A stretch of 21,795 bases of DNA from an uncultured Hungatella sp. (GCA_910585435.1 CAJUEJ010000005.1:1-21795), one strand, 5' to 3'. Positions 7,253-14,080 are shown, counted from the stretch's first letter. A program made the numbers and translations. The notes: generated by a model not told the origin, from the sequence alone.

Positions 7253-7433
7253 GCTTTTTCACCTCCTTATCATGATTATCATAAATTGCCTGTGACTGCC
7301 AGGACAGAGCCCTTGTCACATGGCCTCTATAGACAAATGCATATGGGATATTGCCAAAGCCGCCTGGGCTGCTCTCATAAAAATATCGCCAAATGCCTTG
7401 CTAACTGTTTCACAGCGCCTGCCTGCCCCTTTT
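7253..7433. other. Spacer between ffh and rpsP
   Basis: A 181-base gap. On either strand TGTGAC and GTCACA (within about 7291-7320) can form a 6-bp stem with a short inner AGG/CCT pairing. No T-run follows, so it is not a clear terminator. I see no promoter with both boxes and no small gene with a ribosome site. Confidence 0.4.
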
Positions 7434-8798
7434 CTAAAACGGCATCTTAAACTTGCCCATCATTCCCCCAAGTCCGCCCAAGCCGCCTTTGCGCTTGCCT
7501 CCCATCATGCCGGGAAGCTGCTTCATCATCTTTTTCATCTGGTCAAACTGCTTTACAATACGGTTGACCTCGCTGATCTCCACACCTGCGCCTCTGGCTA
7601 TCCTCTGCTTTCTGGATGGGTTTAAAATGGATGGGTTGGAACGCTCCTCCTTTGTCATGGAGAGAATGATAGCCTCCACTCTATCCATAGCAGAATCATC
7701 TACCTCTGCATCGCCTTTTAACTGGGGCATCCCCGGCATCATGCTCATAATGCTGGATACGCCTCCCATCTTTTTAATCTGGCGCATCTGCTCCAGGAAA
7801 TCGTTGAAATCAAATTCTGCCTTCTTCAGTTTCTGGCTCAGTTCTCTTGCCTTGGCCTCGTCCACTTCCAGCTCGGCCTTCTCAATCAGGGAAAGGATAT
7901 CCCCCATGCCAAGAATCCGGGATGCCATGCGATCCGGATAAAACTGTTCCAGATCCGACAATTTTTCACCCATGCCAATATATAAAATGGGTTTTCCGGT
8001 CACTGCCTTGATGGAAAGGGCAGCACCGCCTCTGGTATCGCCGTCTAATTTTGTCAGGATGACTCCGTCGATACCGATTTTATTCTGAAAGCTTTCCGCC
8101 ACATTCACCGCATCCTGTCCGGTCATGGCATCTACAATCAACAGGGTCTGGTGAACCTCCACAGCCTCCTTGATGGCCTGAAGCTCTCCCATCATAGTTT
8201 CATCTATGTGAAGACGGCCTGCAGTATCCAGAATCACCACATTAAAACCGTTTTTCTGGGCATGCTCCACAGCTGCTTTTGCTATGTTTACAGGGTTCTG
8301 ATTATCTCCCATGGAAAACACAGGGACACCCTGCTTCTCGCCGTTGATCTGAAGCTGTTCGATAGCGGCCGGGCGGTACACGTCACAGGCTGCCAGAAGG
8401 GGCTTGCGCCCTTTTGCCTTCAGCTTTCCGGCGATCTTTGCCGTGGTAGTGGTCTTGCCTGCGCCCTGAAGGCCGGCCATCAGAATCACCGTTATCTCAC
8501 TGCCTGGCTTCAGAGAAATCTCTGTGGTCTCGGAACCCATGAGGGCAATCAGTTCCTCGTGAACAATCTTGATAACCATCTGCCCCGGAGTCAGGCTGTT
8601 TAATACATCCTGGCCCACGGCCCTCTCCTGCACGGAGTTTACAAACTGCTTAACCACCTTAAAGCTTACGTCTGCTTCCAGAAGAGCCATCTTTACTTCC
8701 CTTAAGGCGGCTTTTACATCCGCCTCCGAGAGACGGCCTTTCCCCCGCAGGTTTTTAAATACATTCTGCAGTTTATCTGACAAACTTTCAAAAGCCAT
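7434..8798 (-). CDS. ffh: Signal recognition particle GTPase Ffh
   Basis: 454 residues. Ffh binds the SRP RNA and signal sequences on nascent chains and hands ribosomes to the FtsY receptor at the membrane. Three domains are seen in order: the N domain (1 to about 95, LSDKLQNVFKNLRGKGRLSE), the G domain with P-loop GLQGAGKT (109-116), DVYRPAAIEQL, DTAGRLH and TKLDGDTRGG, and the methionine-rich M domain from about 310, with SSIMSMMPGMPQ and the C-terminal MKKMMKQLPGMMGGK followed by a Gly/Met tail. It follows ylxM by 45 bases in the same direction, the usual Firmicute pair. Confidence 0.98.
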   Translation of the reverse strand: MAFESLSDKLQNVFKNLRGKGRLSEADVKAALREVKMALLEADVSFKVVKQFVNSVQERAVGQDVLNSLTPGQMVIKIVHEELIALMGSETTEISLKPGSEITVILMAGLQGAGKTTTTAKIAGKLKAKGRKPLLAACDVYRPAAIEQLQINGEKQGVPVFSMGDNQNPVNIAKAAVEHAQKNGFNVVILDTAGRLHIDETMMGELQAIKEAVEVHQTLLIVDAMTGQDAVNVAESFQNKIGIDGVILTKLDGDTRGGAALSIKAVTGKPILYIGMGEKLSDLEQFYPDRMASRILGMGDILSLIEKAELEVDEAKARELSQKLKKAEFDFNDFLEQMRQIKKMGGVSSIMSMMPGMPQLKGDAEVDDSAMDRVEAIILSMTKEERSNPSILNPSRKQRIARGAGVEISEVNRIVKQFDQMKKMMKQLPGMMGGKRKGGLGGLGGMMGKFKMPF

Positions 8799-8843
8799 GG
8801 AAGTCCTCCTTCTTGCAGTAATTCTGACGCCTCTGCTCCCGTC

Positions 8844-9185
8844 CTATAATTCCATAATCTCTTCTGCAATCTGTTCTATCTGCAAAAGCAGTCCGGCATC
8901 CTGGCTTTCCCCGTATGCTCTCACTGCCTGACGTATCTCCTGGGCCTTCTTCCTGGTCTCGTGGAATTTCTCAACCAGCTTAAGCTTTTTTTCATACTCT
9001 CCAAGGGTCCTGTCACAGCGCCGGACCAGATCGTGAACACCCTGCCGGCTGATCCCCTGCTCCTGGGCAATCTCACTTAAAGACATGTCGTTGACTACCA
9101 CATCCTCATAAATCCTGCGCTGATGAGGCGTCAGCAGCTCTCCGTAAAAATCATACAGCATTCCCTGTTCTACAATCTTCTCCAT
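8844..9185 (-). CDS. ylxM: YlxM, SRP-associated helix-turn-helix protein
   Basis: 113 residues from the ATG at 9183-9185. The YlxM/p13 family (UPF0122) resembles a sigma-factor region 4 helix-turn-helix and associates with the signal recognition particle in Firmicutes. The pattern is visible: YDFYGELLTPHQRRIYEDVV, then the helix-turn-helix DMSLSEIAQEQGISRQGVHD, then DRTLGEYEKKLKLVEKF. The start has AGGTG 5 bases upstream. The frame extends to 9209, but those extra codons overlap the ribosome site and the -10 box. It is first in the ylxM-ffh cluster behind a strong promoter. Confidence 0.93.
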   Translation of the reverse strand: MEKIVEQGMLYDFYGELLTPHQRRIYEDVVVNDMSLSEIAQEQGISRQGVHDLVRRCDRTLGEYEKKLKLVEKFHETRKKAQEIRQAVRAYGESQDAGLLLQIEQIAEEIMEL

Positions 9186-9200
9186 GTCATCACCTGTGCT

Positions 9201-9229
9201 ATCATACACGAAAAGAGAGCGGGTGTCAA
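9201..9229 (-). promoter_or_regulatory. Strong sigma-A promoter of the ylxM-ffh cluster
   Basis: On the minus strand a perfect -35 box TTGACA (9224-9229) is followed after 17 bases by TATGAT (9201-9206). The -10 box ends only 15 bases before the ylxM ATG, so the leader should be roughly 8 bases long and the ribosome site lies next to the 5' end of the message. Confidence 0.85.
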
Positions 9230-9272
9230 GTGTTTTTTCTTTACAAACTTTTGCCCAAACTTTTGGCTCAAA

Positions 9273-9833
9273 TCACATAAATTTCATTCCATCCTTAAAA
9301 GCATTCCCCGCCTTTTCTCCCAGCTTCAAATATACATTGTTCACCGGATCAAACACGATGGGATCCAGCTTTGCAGGGTCAATCTTTCCGTCTCCATCCA
9401 GAATCCTCTCATCTGCAGACACATTGACGATTTCCCCTGTCAGCCTGCAGGTCTCTGGATCATAGCTTATCAGGCTGCATTCCACTGTCATGGGCAGCTC
9501 CAGTATAACGGGAGCATCCACAAATTCCGCCTTCTCCGTATGGAACCCTGCTTTCGCCACCTTGTCAGCCACCTTGTTGCCAGATTCAATCCCCACATAA
9601 TCGCATTCCGCCACATGGGCACCATCCGCCATACTGACCGTAAAAGCACCCCGTGCCAGGATATTCGCCACTGTCTTATGACCTGCGGAAAGGCACATGG
9701 AAATCTGGGTGTCATCACTGATTCCTCCCCAGGCTGCATTCATGGCGTCCGGTATCCCGTCCTCCCCGTAGGTGGCAATAATAAATACCGGCTGCGGATA
9801 CGTCCACGGCTTCGCTCCAAAATTCTTTCTCAC
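9273..9833 (-). CDS. Flavin reductase-like FMN-binding protein
   Basis: 186 residues, starting at GTG 9831-9833 with AGGAGGAA 7 bases upstream. It belongs to the flavin reductase-like split-barrel family (Flavin_Reduct); members bind FMN and use NAD(P)H, and the partner or substrate varies. The N-terminal pattern is typical: KPWTYPQPVFIIATYGEDG, then PDAMNAAWGGISDD, ISMCLSAGHKTVANI and GAFTVSMADGAHVAECDYVG, where the PxPVFI...T..DG..N.M..AWGG block marks this anaerobe-rich subgroup. The later part has LTGEIVNVSADERILDGDGKID and PVNNVYLKLGEKAG. It stands alone between ylxM and the decayed region; its promoter, if any, must lie in the remnant of the Rpn gene upstream. Confidence 0.88.
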   Translation of the reverse strand: MRKNFGAKPWTYPQPVFIIATYGEDGIPDAMNAAWGGISDDTQISMCLSAGHKTVANILARGAFTVSMADGAHVAECDYVGIESGNKVADKVAKAGFHTEKAEFVDAPVILELPMTVECSLISYDPETCRLTGEIVNVSADERILDGDGKIDPAKLDPIVFDPVNNVYLKLGEKAGNAFKDGMKFM

Positions 9834-9866
9834 TTTCGTTCCTCCTCTTCTTTAAAATGCTCTATT

Positions 9867-10376
9867 TTACAAAACATGCCTGCACAAACTATATAGGTTC
9901 TCCAGCAGATTAATGTTGATTCCCTTCACTGCTATTCTAACATAGGTGAATCCGTTTTTTCAATATATGAATCTGATAACCTTAAGGTTTTTTCCAATGG
10001 ATACGGGGCCGTTCCATTGTAAAATACATATAAAATTCTGGTGTGGGAATCGGAATCAGGCGTTTCCGGTAAAGAGCTCTTTTCTCCACCAGGCGCTCTA
10101 TCGTACGGCCATAATAGATGACACTCCGAAGCGGCATGTTCTGATTTAGTGTAGACTAGTGCTCACTTATAACCAACACTCGGTTATTAATCGTAAAGGC
10201 CATGTCATTTTTGAAGCCTCCTTTCCCTCCAGTGCTGTATAAAGCTGTGCCGCATTTTCCGGCTCTCTGAACAGCTGTGTAAAAGCGCTGGATTTTACCT
10301 CACGGTTAGAAAATGGTATTACGCTAGCTGATATAGCTGTTGCATTATCCCATTCTGTATAGTTATCTTTTCCCAT
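9867..10376 (-). pseudogene. Broken Rpn-family (PD-(D/E)XK) nuclease gene
   Basis: Read on the minus strand, pieces of one protein appear in order but in different frames. The start ATG (10374-10376) has GGAGG 8 bases upstream and opens NREVKSSAFTQLF. After a frameshift with apparent loss of sequence near 10208 comes NDMAFTINNRVLVISEH. An amber codon at 10156-10158 stands where the family has Gln (EHQST). STLNQNMPLRS and RKRLIPIPTPEFYMY follow. A frameshift near 10022 leads to YNGTAPYPLEKTLRLSDS, and a further one near 9935 to AVKGININ. The motifs EHQST..NMPLR and TPEFY..YNG are those of recombination-promoting nuclease/putative transposase proteins (PDDEXK_2 type). These occur in many copies in Lachnospiraceae, and some Rpn proteins limit phages. 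With one stop and at least three frame changes the gene is dead. The left edge is uncertain. Confidence 0.85.
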
Positions 10377-10426
10377 AAGCAATACCTCCATAATTTTATG
10401 AAATATTTTTGTCTTGGAATAATACC

Positions 10427-10465
10427 GCAGAGCTGCGTGAATATAGAATTTCTGATTTCCTTAGA
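10427..10465 (-). pseudogene. Possible N-terminal scrap of a second Rpn gene
   Basis: A minus-strand frame just upstream of the broken Rpn gene reads SKEIRNSIFTQLC. Aligned with NREVKSSAFTQLF of the neighbouring remnant it has 6 of 13 identities and three conservative changes. Nothing similar continues downstream. It may be a relic of a tandem copy, or chance. Confidence 0.35.
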
Positions 10466-10587
10466 CTTAAAATTATTATAGCAAAGCATAGGAAAATGAT
10501 CCATAAATTTTTTATAAATTTAGTCATATTAACACTGGTTTTTAAAAATATATTGACTCCTTGTATAAAACATTCCATCAAAAAATA

Positions 10588-10671
10588 CTATTCACCATTT
10601 ATGATGTACATTGGATTTTCCGGAAAAAGCAAATATGCGTCAATTCTTCTCTCCAAATAGATCCCTTCCAT
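10588..10671 (-). CDS. 27-codon ORF, possibly a truncated gene start
   Basis: ATG 10669-10671 has AGGAG 8 bases upstream, and a sigma-A-like promoter lies just before that. The peptide begins MEGIYLERRIDAYLLF and stops at TAG 10588-10590. The first dozen residues recall the start of AAA+ ATPases with a DUF4143 tail (a short YLxRxIDxYL stretch before the Walker A region), but no P-loop follows. It could be the surviving head of a deleted gene or a short leader peptide. It is not a confirmed gene. Confidence 0.3.
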   Translation of the reverse strand: MEGIYLERRIDAYLLFPENPMYIINGE

Positions 10672-10704
10672 ATGCATTACTCCTCTCTGTCACCTATAAT
10701 ATAC

Positions 10705-10774
10705 AAAAAATGAGCCAGTTATACAAGTATAATCACAAAAAATGAGCCATTCATACAATCATAATCACAAAAAA
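10705..10774 (-). repeat. 32-bp tandem repeat with promoter-like content
   Basis: Two full 32-base units (10705-10736 and 10737-10768) and the start of a third. On the + strand each opens with AAAAAATGAGCCA and closes with ATAATCAC; the two differ at only a few positions. The third ends in the stem of the terminator at 10774-10815. On the minus strand each unit reads TTGTAT, 17 bases, then a TATATT-like or TGATTAT box, so the repeat duplicates a promoter-sized module. The rightmost promoter copy on that reading is not closest to a gene; the one nearest 10700 (TTGTAT-17-TATATT) leads to the 27-codon ORF. Unit 1 also contains the perfect palindrome TTATACAAGTATAA (10719-10732). Confidence 0.75.
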
Positions 10775-10815
10775 ATGAGGCACCCCTTCTACGTCCATAA
10801 AGGTGTATGCCTCAT
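10774..10815 (-). terminator. Strong terminator of the 64-aa gene
   Basis: On the minus strand ATGAGGCATACACCTT is followed by a loop and AAGGGGTGCCTCAT, then seven T. The 8-bp outer stem ATGAGGCA/TGCCTCAT is perfect. It lies about 50 bases after the stop of the 64-aa gene. The T-run and the GCCTCA arm are also the beginning of the tandem repeat that follows. Confidence 0.85.
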
Positions 10816-10862
10816 GCTTTGTATCCCCTATATTTCTCCAACCATCTTGCCCTGACAATCCT

Positions 10863-11057
10863 CTATTCCTTAATCTCATCAATATCCGTAAGATTAACCC
10901 CTGCCACATTAAGAAAGCTTTTCAAATACAGATATTCCTTCTTCAGACTGGCATATGTTTCCGCCGCATTCTCCTTACGTGCTATCACCATATGTCTCTG
11001 AATTTTTATAAAATCCTCCATAGCCTTCTGCATAATTTCCAAATTGGTATTTGGCAC
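10863..11057 (-). CDS. Unknown 64-aa protein
   Basis: GTG 11055-11057 has GGAGG 7 bases upstream, and an extended -10 element (TGATATACT) lies further upstream, so this is very likely a real gene, with a strong terminator behind it. I do not recognise the family. The protein is mostly helical in character: a first helix NLEIMQKAMEDFIKIQRHM, a second one rich in Lys, Glu and Tyr (ENAAETYASLKKEYLYLK), and an acidic end LTDIDEIKE. There is no signal peptide, membrane segment, cysteine pair or helix-turn-helix. It lies after spoVAB and before the decayed region, so it may be either core or accessory. Confidence 0.7.
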   Translation of the reverse strand: MPNTNLEIMQKAMEDFIKIQRHMVIARKENAAETYASLKKEYLYLKSFLNVAGVNLTDIDEIKE

Positions 11058-11134
11058 CGTACCACCTCCAATAACAAAACTAATCTACATTTTCAGATGG
11101 TTTTAGTATATCATAATCATCCCTCAAAGTCCAT

Positions 11135-11560
11135 TCAATTCCCCATTCCCCTGGAAAAATAAACCAGCGCCCCCGCCAGCTTCCCTACCCCGATGGCCAA
11201 TATCACATACTGAATCCCCACTGCCAGATGAATCCTCCGGTTCATCACCGGCAGCGTTTTCAGCGTTTCCGCCAGAGACATGGCCAGGCATCCCACAAAA
11301 ATCCCCACTGCCCCGCCAAATACCGCCAGCGTCCACACCCCTCCCATCCAAATGGGAAATTCAAACAAATCTAGGGCATTTCCCAGGCTGCCTCCCAGAA
11401 TAATCAGTGTCTCATACAATAAAATATGTTTTTTCATTCCGGATTTCCCGATAATCCTGGGAAAGACTCCGATGATTGCCAGGAATGCAAAAATGCCGGC
11501 AGCGATAATGCCTCCGGCACAGAGCCCGATAAATACCAGTATAGCCATTTTAATGAACAT
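11135..11560 (-). CDS. spoVAB: Stage V sporulation protein AB
   Basis: 141 residues, almost wholly membrane-embedded: hydrophobic stretches at about 5-32 (MAILVFIGLCAGGIIAAGIF), 47-62, 74-97 (GGVWTLAVFGGAVGIFVGCL) and 112-136. SpoVAB is part of the SpoVA set that moves calcium dipicolinate into the forespore in the inner forespore membrane. The order of its features (GxxAAGIFAFLAIIGVFPRII, then LYETLIILGGSLGNALDLF) matches the family as I know it. It overlaps the spoVAA end by 11 bases, so the two are coupled. The other SpoVA proteins (C, D, E, F) are not in this window. Confidence 0.88.
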   Translation of the reverse strand: MFIKMAILVFIGLCAGGIIAAGIFAFLAIIGVFPRIIGKSGMKKHILLYETLIILGGSLGNALDLFEFPIWMGGVWTLAVFGGAVGIFVGCLAMSLAETLKTLPVMNRRIHLAVGIQYVILAIGVGKLAGALVYFSRGMGN

Positions 11561-12179
11561 CGATCCCGGGCTCCTTTCTTCCCTTGTTCTGAATCAGTGT
11601 TTTAGAAATATTATCCTCATAAAGCCTCATCTCCACCTCCAGAGGCGTGGGATCCGTGTTAAGCTTCCAGGCGCAGAAATGATTAAAAAACAGAATCACC
11701 CCCACAGCCAGCCCCACAGAGTAAGACAGTTCCAAAACCATATAATTTTCTGCCTCAGGCCCCAGAATCAGGCGGTAAAGCTCCTGGAACACATCGCTTA
11801 CGCTGGCATCATTATTAAAGGTCATGATGGCAAAGGCGGCGCCGCAAAAACACATAAGACATACAAAAACCGTCTTGGCCCACGCCCAGGCCAGCCTGGG
11901 AGCTTTGGGCTTCTGGTAATCAATGATAAAATCCACCTCACCCAGATTATTCACCTGGATGGAAGAATCCATCTCATGGATTTTCTGAATCACATCCAGA
12001 ACATTTTCCACATACCGCTTGTTTTTCTCCTGATGGATGGTCTTTATCTTCAGGGCTTTCAGCCGGTTTAAGGTAGGCCTGTCATCGCAGTATATCTCCC
12101 CCACATCCTTTAAAAACACGCTTTTTTCGTGAACTTCGGAAATCTGATTTATTTTCAGATAAGCGGTCTTGTCTGTCAT
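11550..12179 (-). CDS. spoVAA: Stage V sporulation protein AA
   Basis: 209 residues. The N-terminal half (1 to about 120) is a soluble domain, with VFLKDVGEIYCDD and VNNLGEVDFIIDYQ. Two membrane segments follow, at about 130-150 (TVFVCLMCFCGAAFAIMTF) and 178-200 (LELSYSVGLAVGVILFFNHF), then the conserved end DPTPLEVEMRLYEDNISKTLI. This matches SpoVAA of spore formers, which acts with SpoVAB and the other SpoVA proteins in dipicolinic acid uptake. Its ATG overlaps the stop of the preceding small gene by 4 bases (ATGA). In Bacillus the spoVA operon is read by sigma-G; here it directly follows sigF. Confidence 0.9.
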   Translation of the reverse strand: MTDKTAYLKINQISEVHEKSVFLKDVGEIYCDDRPTLNRLKALKIKTIHQEKNKRYVENVLDVIQKIHEMDSSIQVNNLGEVDFIIDYQKPKAPRLAWAWAKTVFVCLMCFCGAAFAIMTFNNDASVSDVFQELYRLILGPEAENYMVLELSYSVGLAVGVILFFNHFCAWKLNTDPTPLEVEMRLYEDNISKTLIQNKGRKEPGIDVH

Positions 12180-12358
12180 GCCAGCATCTCCTTCAGGCTT
12201 AAGATTTCACGGACCAGCAGCCCTCCTGCATAAGGATTCCGGTTTCCTGTCAAAAACAGCAGATATCCCACCACTGCCGCTGTAATTAAAACCACTGCAA
12301 TCAAAAGCAGATATCCCCAGTTGTGCTTTAAAAATTCCATTTTCTCACATCCTGTCAT
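12176..12358 (-). CDS. Small single-span membrane protein between sigF and spoVAA
   Basis: 60 residues from ATG 12358, or 54 from the ATG at residue 7 (12340), which has AGGA 9 bases upstream. One membrane segment is clear, about residues 14-37 (WGYLLLIAVVLITAAVVGYL). A short tail follows, with NRNPYAGGLLVREILSLKEM. I do not recognise a named family. It is translationally coupled to spoVAA (4-base overlap) and sits 50 bases after sigF, so a role in the forespore membrane is a reasonable guess from context only. Confidence 0.65.
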   Translation of the reverse strand: MTGCEKMEFLKHNWGYLLLIAVVLITAAVVGYLLFLTGNRNPYAGGLLVREILSLKEMLA

Positions 12359-12385
12359 TTATATTCCTGTCAAATCAGGTATCCA

Positions 12386-12392
12386 TAGTATG
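12386..12392 (-). promoter_or_regulatory. Candidate forespore (sigma-G type) -10 element
   Basis: On the minus strand CATACTA stands in the 50-base gap between sigF and the small membrane protein. It equals the sigma-G -10 consensus. A matching -35 box at the right spacing is not visible, so the call is tentative, but a forespore promoter for the spoVA genes is expected near here. Confidence 0.3.
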
Positions 12393-12408
12393 CCCCTTTT
12401 TTCTCATT

Positions 12409-13131
12409 CTAAAATTGTTCTCTCATCTGTTTTAAAATTTTCTTTTCCAGCCTGGACACCTGAACCTGGGAAATGTCCAGGGCTTTGGCTACCTGGGTCT
12501 GGGTCTCATTTTTATAATATCTGCGCAGTATGATCTCCTTCTCCTTCTCCCCCAGCTGCCCGATAAGCTTTTCCAGAACCATGTGGTTTAAAAGCTTCTC
12601 CTGGCTTTCATCCTGATCTTCGATTTTATCCATGAGGCACAGGCTGTTCTCATCATTCTGGTTCACCGTTTTATAAAGGGATTCCACCTCTGCTCCCGCC
12701 TCGATGGATGCTGCCACCTCCTCCTTGCTGGCTCCCACCTCCGCCGCAATCTCCTCAATGGTAGGCTCCCGGCCCATGGAAAAGCACAGCGCCTCCCTTA
12801 CGCTCTTTACCCGCAGGGACATCTCCTTGACAGAGCGGCTGACCTTAATCATGCCGTCATCCCTGAGAAACCGTTTGATCTCTCCGGCTATCATTGGCAC
12901 TGCGTAAGTTGAAAAACGCACCTCATAGGACAAATCAAATTTATCAACAGCCTTCAAAAGCCCGATGCTTCCAATCTGGAACAAATCCTCCATCTCGTAC
13001 CCCCGGCCCTGAAACCGTCTGACAATGCTCCATACAAGCCCTACATTGTCAAGCACCATCTGGTCTCTGGCCTCTTTATCTCCCTGGTGAGCCTTTCTGA
13101 TAAGTTCCATCATTTCTTCCATGGCTGTCAC
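12409..13131 (-). CDS. sigF: RNA polymerase sigma-F factor (SpoIIAC)
   Basis: 240 residues. Sigma-F is the first forespore-specific sigma factor. Region 2 is seen as NVGLVWSIVRRFQGRG and DLFQIGSIGLLKAVDKFD, with RFSTYAVPMIAGEIKRFLRD into region 3 (DDGMIKVSRSVKEM). Region 4 has its helix-turn-helix in ETQTQVAKALDISQVQVSRLEKK near the C-terminus. The ATG overlaps the spoIIAB stop by 4 bases, as in many spore formers. A second ATG at residue 4 is possible. The activity is held in check by SpoIIAB and released by SpoIIAA, both encoded immediately upstream. Confidence 0.97.
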   Translation of the reverse strand: MTAMEEMMELIRKAHQGDKEARDQMVLDNVGLVWSIVRRFQGRGYEMEDLFQIGSIGLLKAVDKFDLSYEVRFSTYAVPMIAGEIKRFLRDDGMIKVSRSVKEMSLRVKSVREALCFSMGREPTIEEIAAEVGASKEEVAASIEAGAEVESLYKTVNQNDENSLCLMDKIEDQDESQEKLLNHMVLEKLIGQLGEKEKEIILRRYYKNETQTQVAKALDISQVQVSRLEKKILKQMREQF

Positions 13132-13598
13132 CTGCCGATCTGCTTTTTCATAATCACCACAGTTCCTTCTCCCGGCCTGGACTGTACCTGTACCTGATCC
13201 ATAAATGCCTCCATGAAGGAAAATCCCATGCCGGACCGCTCCCCTGTGGTGTCCGTGGTATACATAGGCTCCATGGCTTTTTCGATATCAGGAATCCCTG
13301 CCCCTGTATCCTTTACAGACACCGTCAGCTCCTTTCCTTCAATCTCTGATTCTATGTAGATGATTCCGCTGCCGTTTCTGTATCCGTGAATCACCGCGTT
13401 GGTTACCGCCTCTGACACCGCAGTCTTTACATCATCCACCTCCTCCAGGGTCGGATCCATACGGCTCATAAATACTGCCACCACCACTCTGGCGAACTCC
13501 TCATTCTGGGATCTGCTTTCCACCTCCATATAAAACCGGTTCTTTTCCTCTGCTCTCTGCATATTCTGTGCCGTTTCATTTTCATTTTTACGATCCAT
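13128..13598 (-). CDS. spoIIAB: Anti-sigma-F factor, serine kinase SpoIIAB
   Basis: 156 residues from the ATG at 13596-13598, which has GGGAGG 7 bases upstream; the frame is open to 13649 but lacks such a site there. SpoIIAB binds and blocks sigma-F and phosphorylates SpoIIAA. It has the GHKL ATPase fold: N-box VSEAVTNAVIHGY, G1 box KDTGAGIPD and G2 box ERSGMGFSFME. The first 18 residues (MDRKNENETAQ...) are an extra charged tail compared with the Bacillus protein of 146 residues. It lies 66 bases after spoIIAA and overlaps sigF. Confidence 0.95.
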   Translation of the reverse strand: MDRKNENETAQNMQRAEEKNRFYMEVESRSQNEEFARVVVAVFMSRMDPTLEEVDDVKTAVSEAVTNAVIHGYRNGSGIIYIESEIEGKELTVSVKDTGAGIPDIEKAMEPMYTTDTTGERSGMGFSFMEAFMDQVQVQSRPGEGTVVIMKKQIGR

Positions 13599-13664
13599 CT
13601 TATTTCCTCCCGCCTGTTTTGTATGGGCACCTGCCATCTGCCAGGCCATCCCACTGGTTCCTTC

Positions 13665-14006
13665 TCAGCCCTTCATAGCTGCTTCCTTTGATTCAAAGCC
13701 CCGTATCAGCTTTGCCACCCCTCCGATATGCAGAATCCTGACAATCTGCCTGCTTGCCCCGTAATACGTCATGGTGCCGCCACTTCGGCTCATCTGCTTG
13801 TACCGGTTTAGCAAAATCCCGATTCCGGATGAGTCCATAAATGTAGTCCTGCCAAAATCAAACACCAGCCTGGCCACGTAATTTTCAGAGAGCAGCAGGT
13901 CCGTCTCGTTCAGTAAATTCCTGCAATTATGATGATCCAGTTCCCTGGGCAAATGAATTACCAGCACCTGCCCCTTTGCCTCATATGTAAAAGATGCGTC
14001 CGCCAT
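13665..14006 (-). CDS. spoIIAA: Anti-anti-sigma factor SpoIIAA
   Basis: 113 residues, one STAS domain. In its unphosphorylated form it pulls SpoIIAB off sigma-F; the phosphorylated serine lies in the FMDSSGIGILLNRYK motif (Ser59/Ser60 here). The N-terminal strand pattern GQVLVIHLPRELDHHN and LVFDFGRTTFMDSSG match the family. AGAGG lies 8 bases before the ATG. It is first in the spoIIA operon, 32 bases downstream of the terminator that ends the TPR protein gene. Confidence 0.95.
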   Translation of the reverse strand: MADASFTYEAKGQVLVIHLPRELDHHNCRNLLNETDLLLSENYVARLVFDFGRTTFMDSSGIGILLNRYKQMSRSGGTMTYYGASRQIVRILHIGGVAKLIRGFESKEAAMKG

Positions 14007-14038
14007 ATATGATTCCTCTCTTTCCTGTTCCTATAAAG

Positions 14039-14080
14039 CAAAAAAAGACACTACAAAATCACCTGTCTTCTGTAGTGTCT
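14039..14080 (-). terminator. Terminator of the TPR protein gene
   Basis: AGACACTACA (14046-14055) pairs perfectly with TGTAGTGTCT (14071-14080) around a 15-base loop, and on the minus strand a run of seven T follows. It stands between the TPR protein gene and spoIIAA and should insulate the spoIIA operon from upstream transcription. Confidence 0.9.

Larger units (their letters stand above)
10392..10704. other. AT-rich stretch without an intact gene
   Basis: Apart from the Rpn scrap and the 27-codon ORF noted separately, this stretch holds no frame with both a ribosome site and recognisable protein sequence. Its base composition is clearly more AT-rich than the flanking core genes, which fits decayed accessory DNA. 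Confidence 0.6.

Noticed and set aside
9123..9896. + strand open frame of 257 codons across ylxM start and the flavin reductase gene
   Set aside because: Runs antisense to two recognisable genes, has His/Cys-rich random composition and crosses a strong promoter on the other strand.
10705..10774. Possible CRISPR array
   Set aside because: The 32-bp units abut directly without unique spacers, only two are complete, and no cas gene is present.
11280..12071. + strand open frame of 263 codons opposite spoVAA and spoVAB
   Set aside because: Antisense shadow of two sporulation genes with clear family features and overlapping translation signals.
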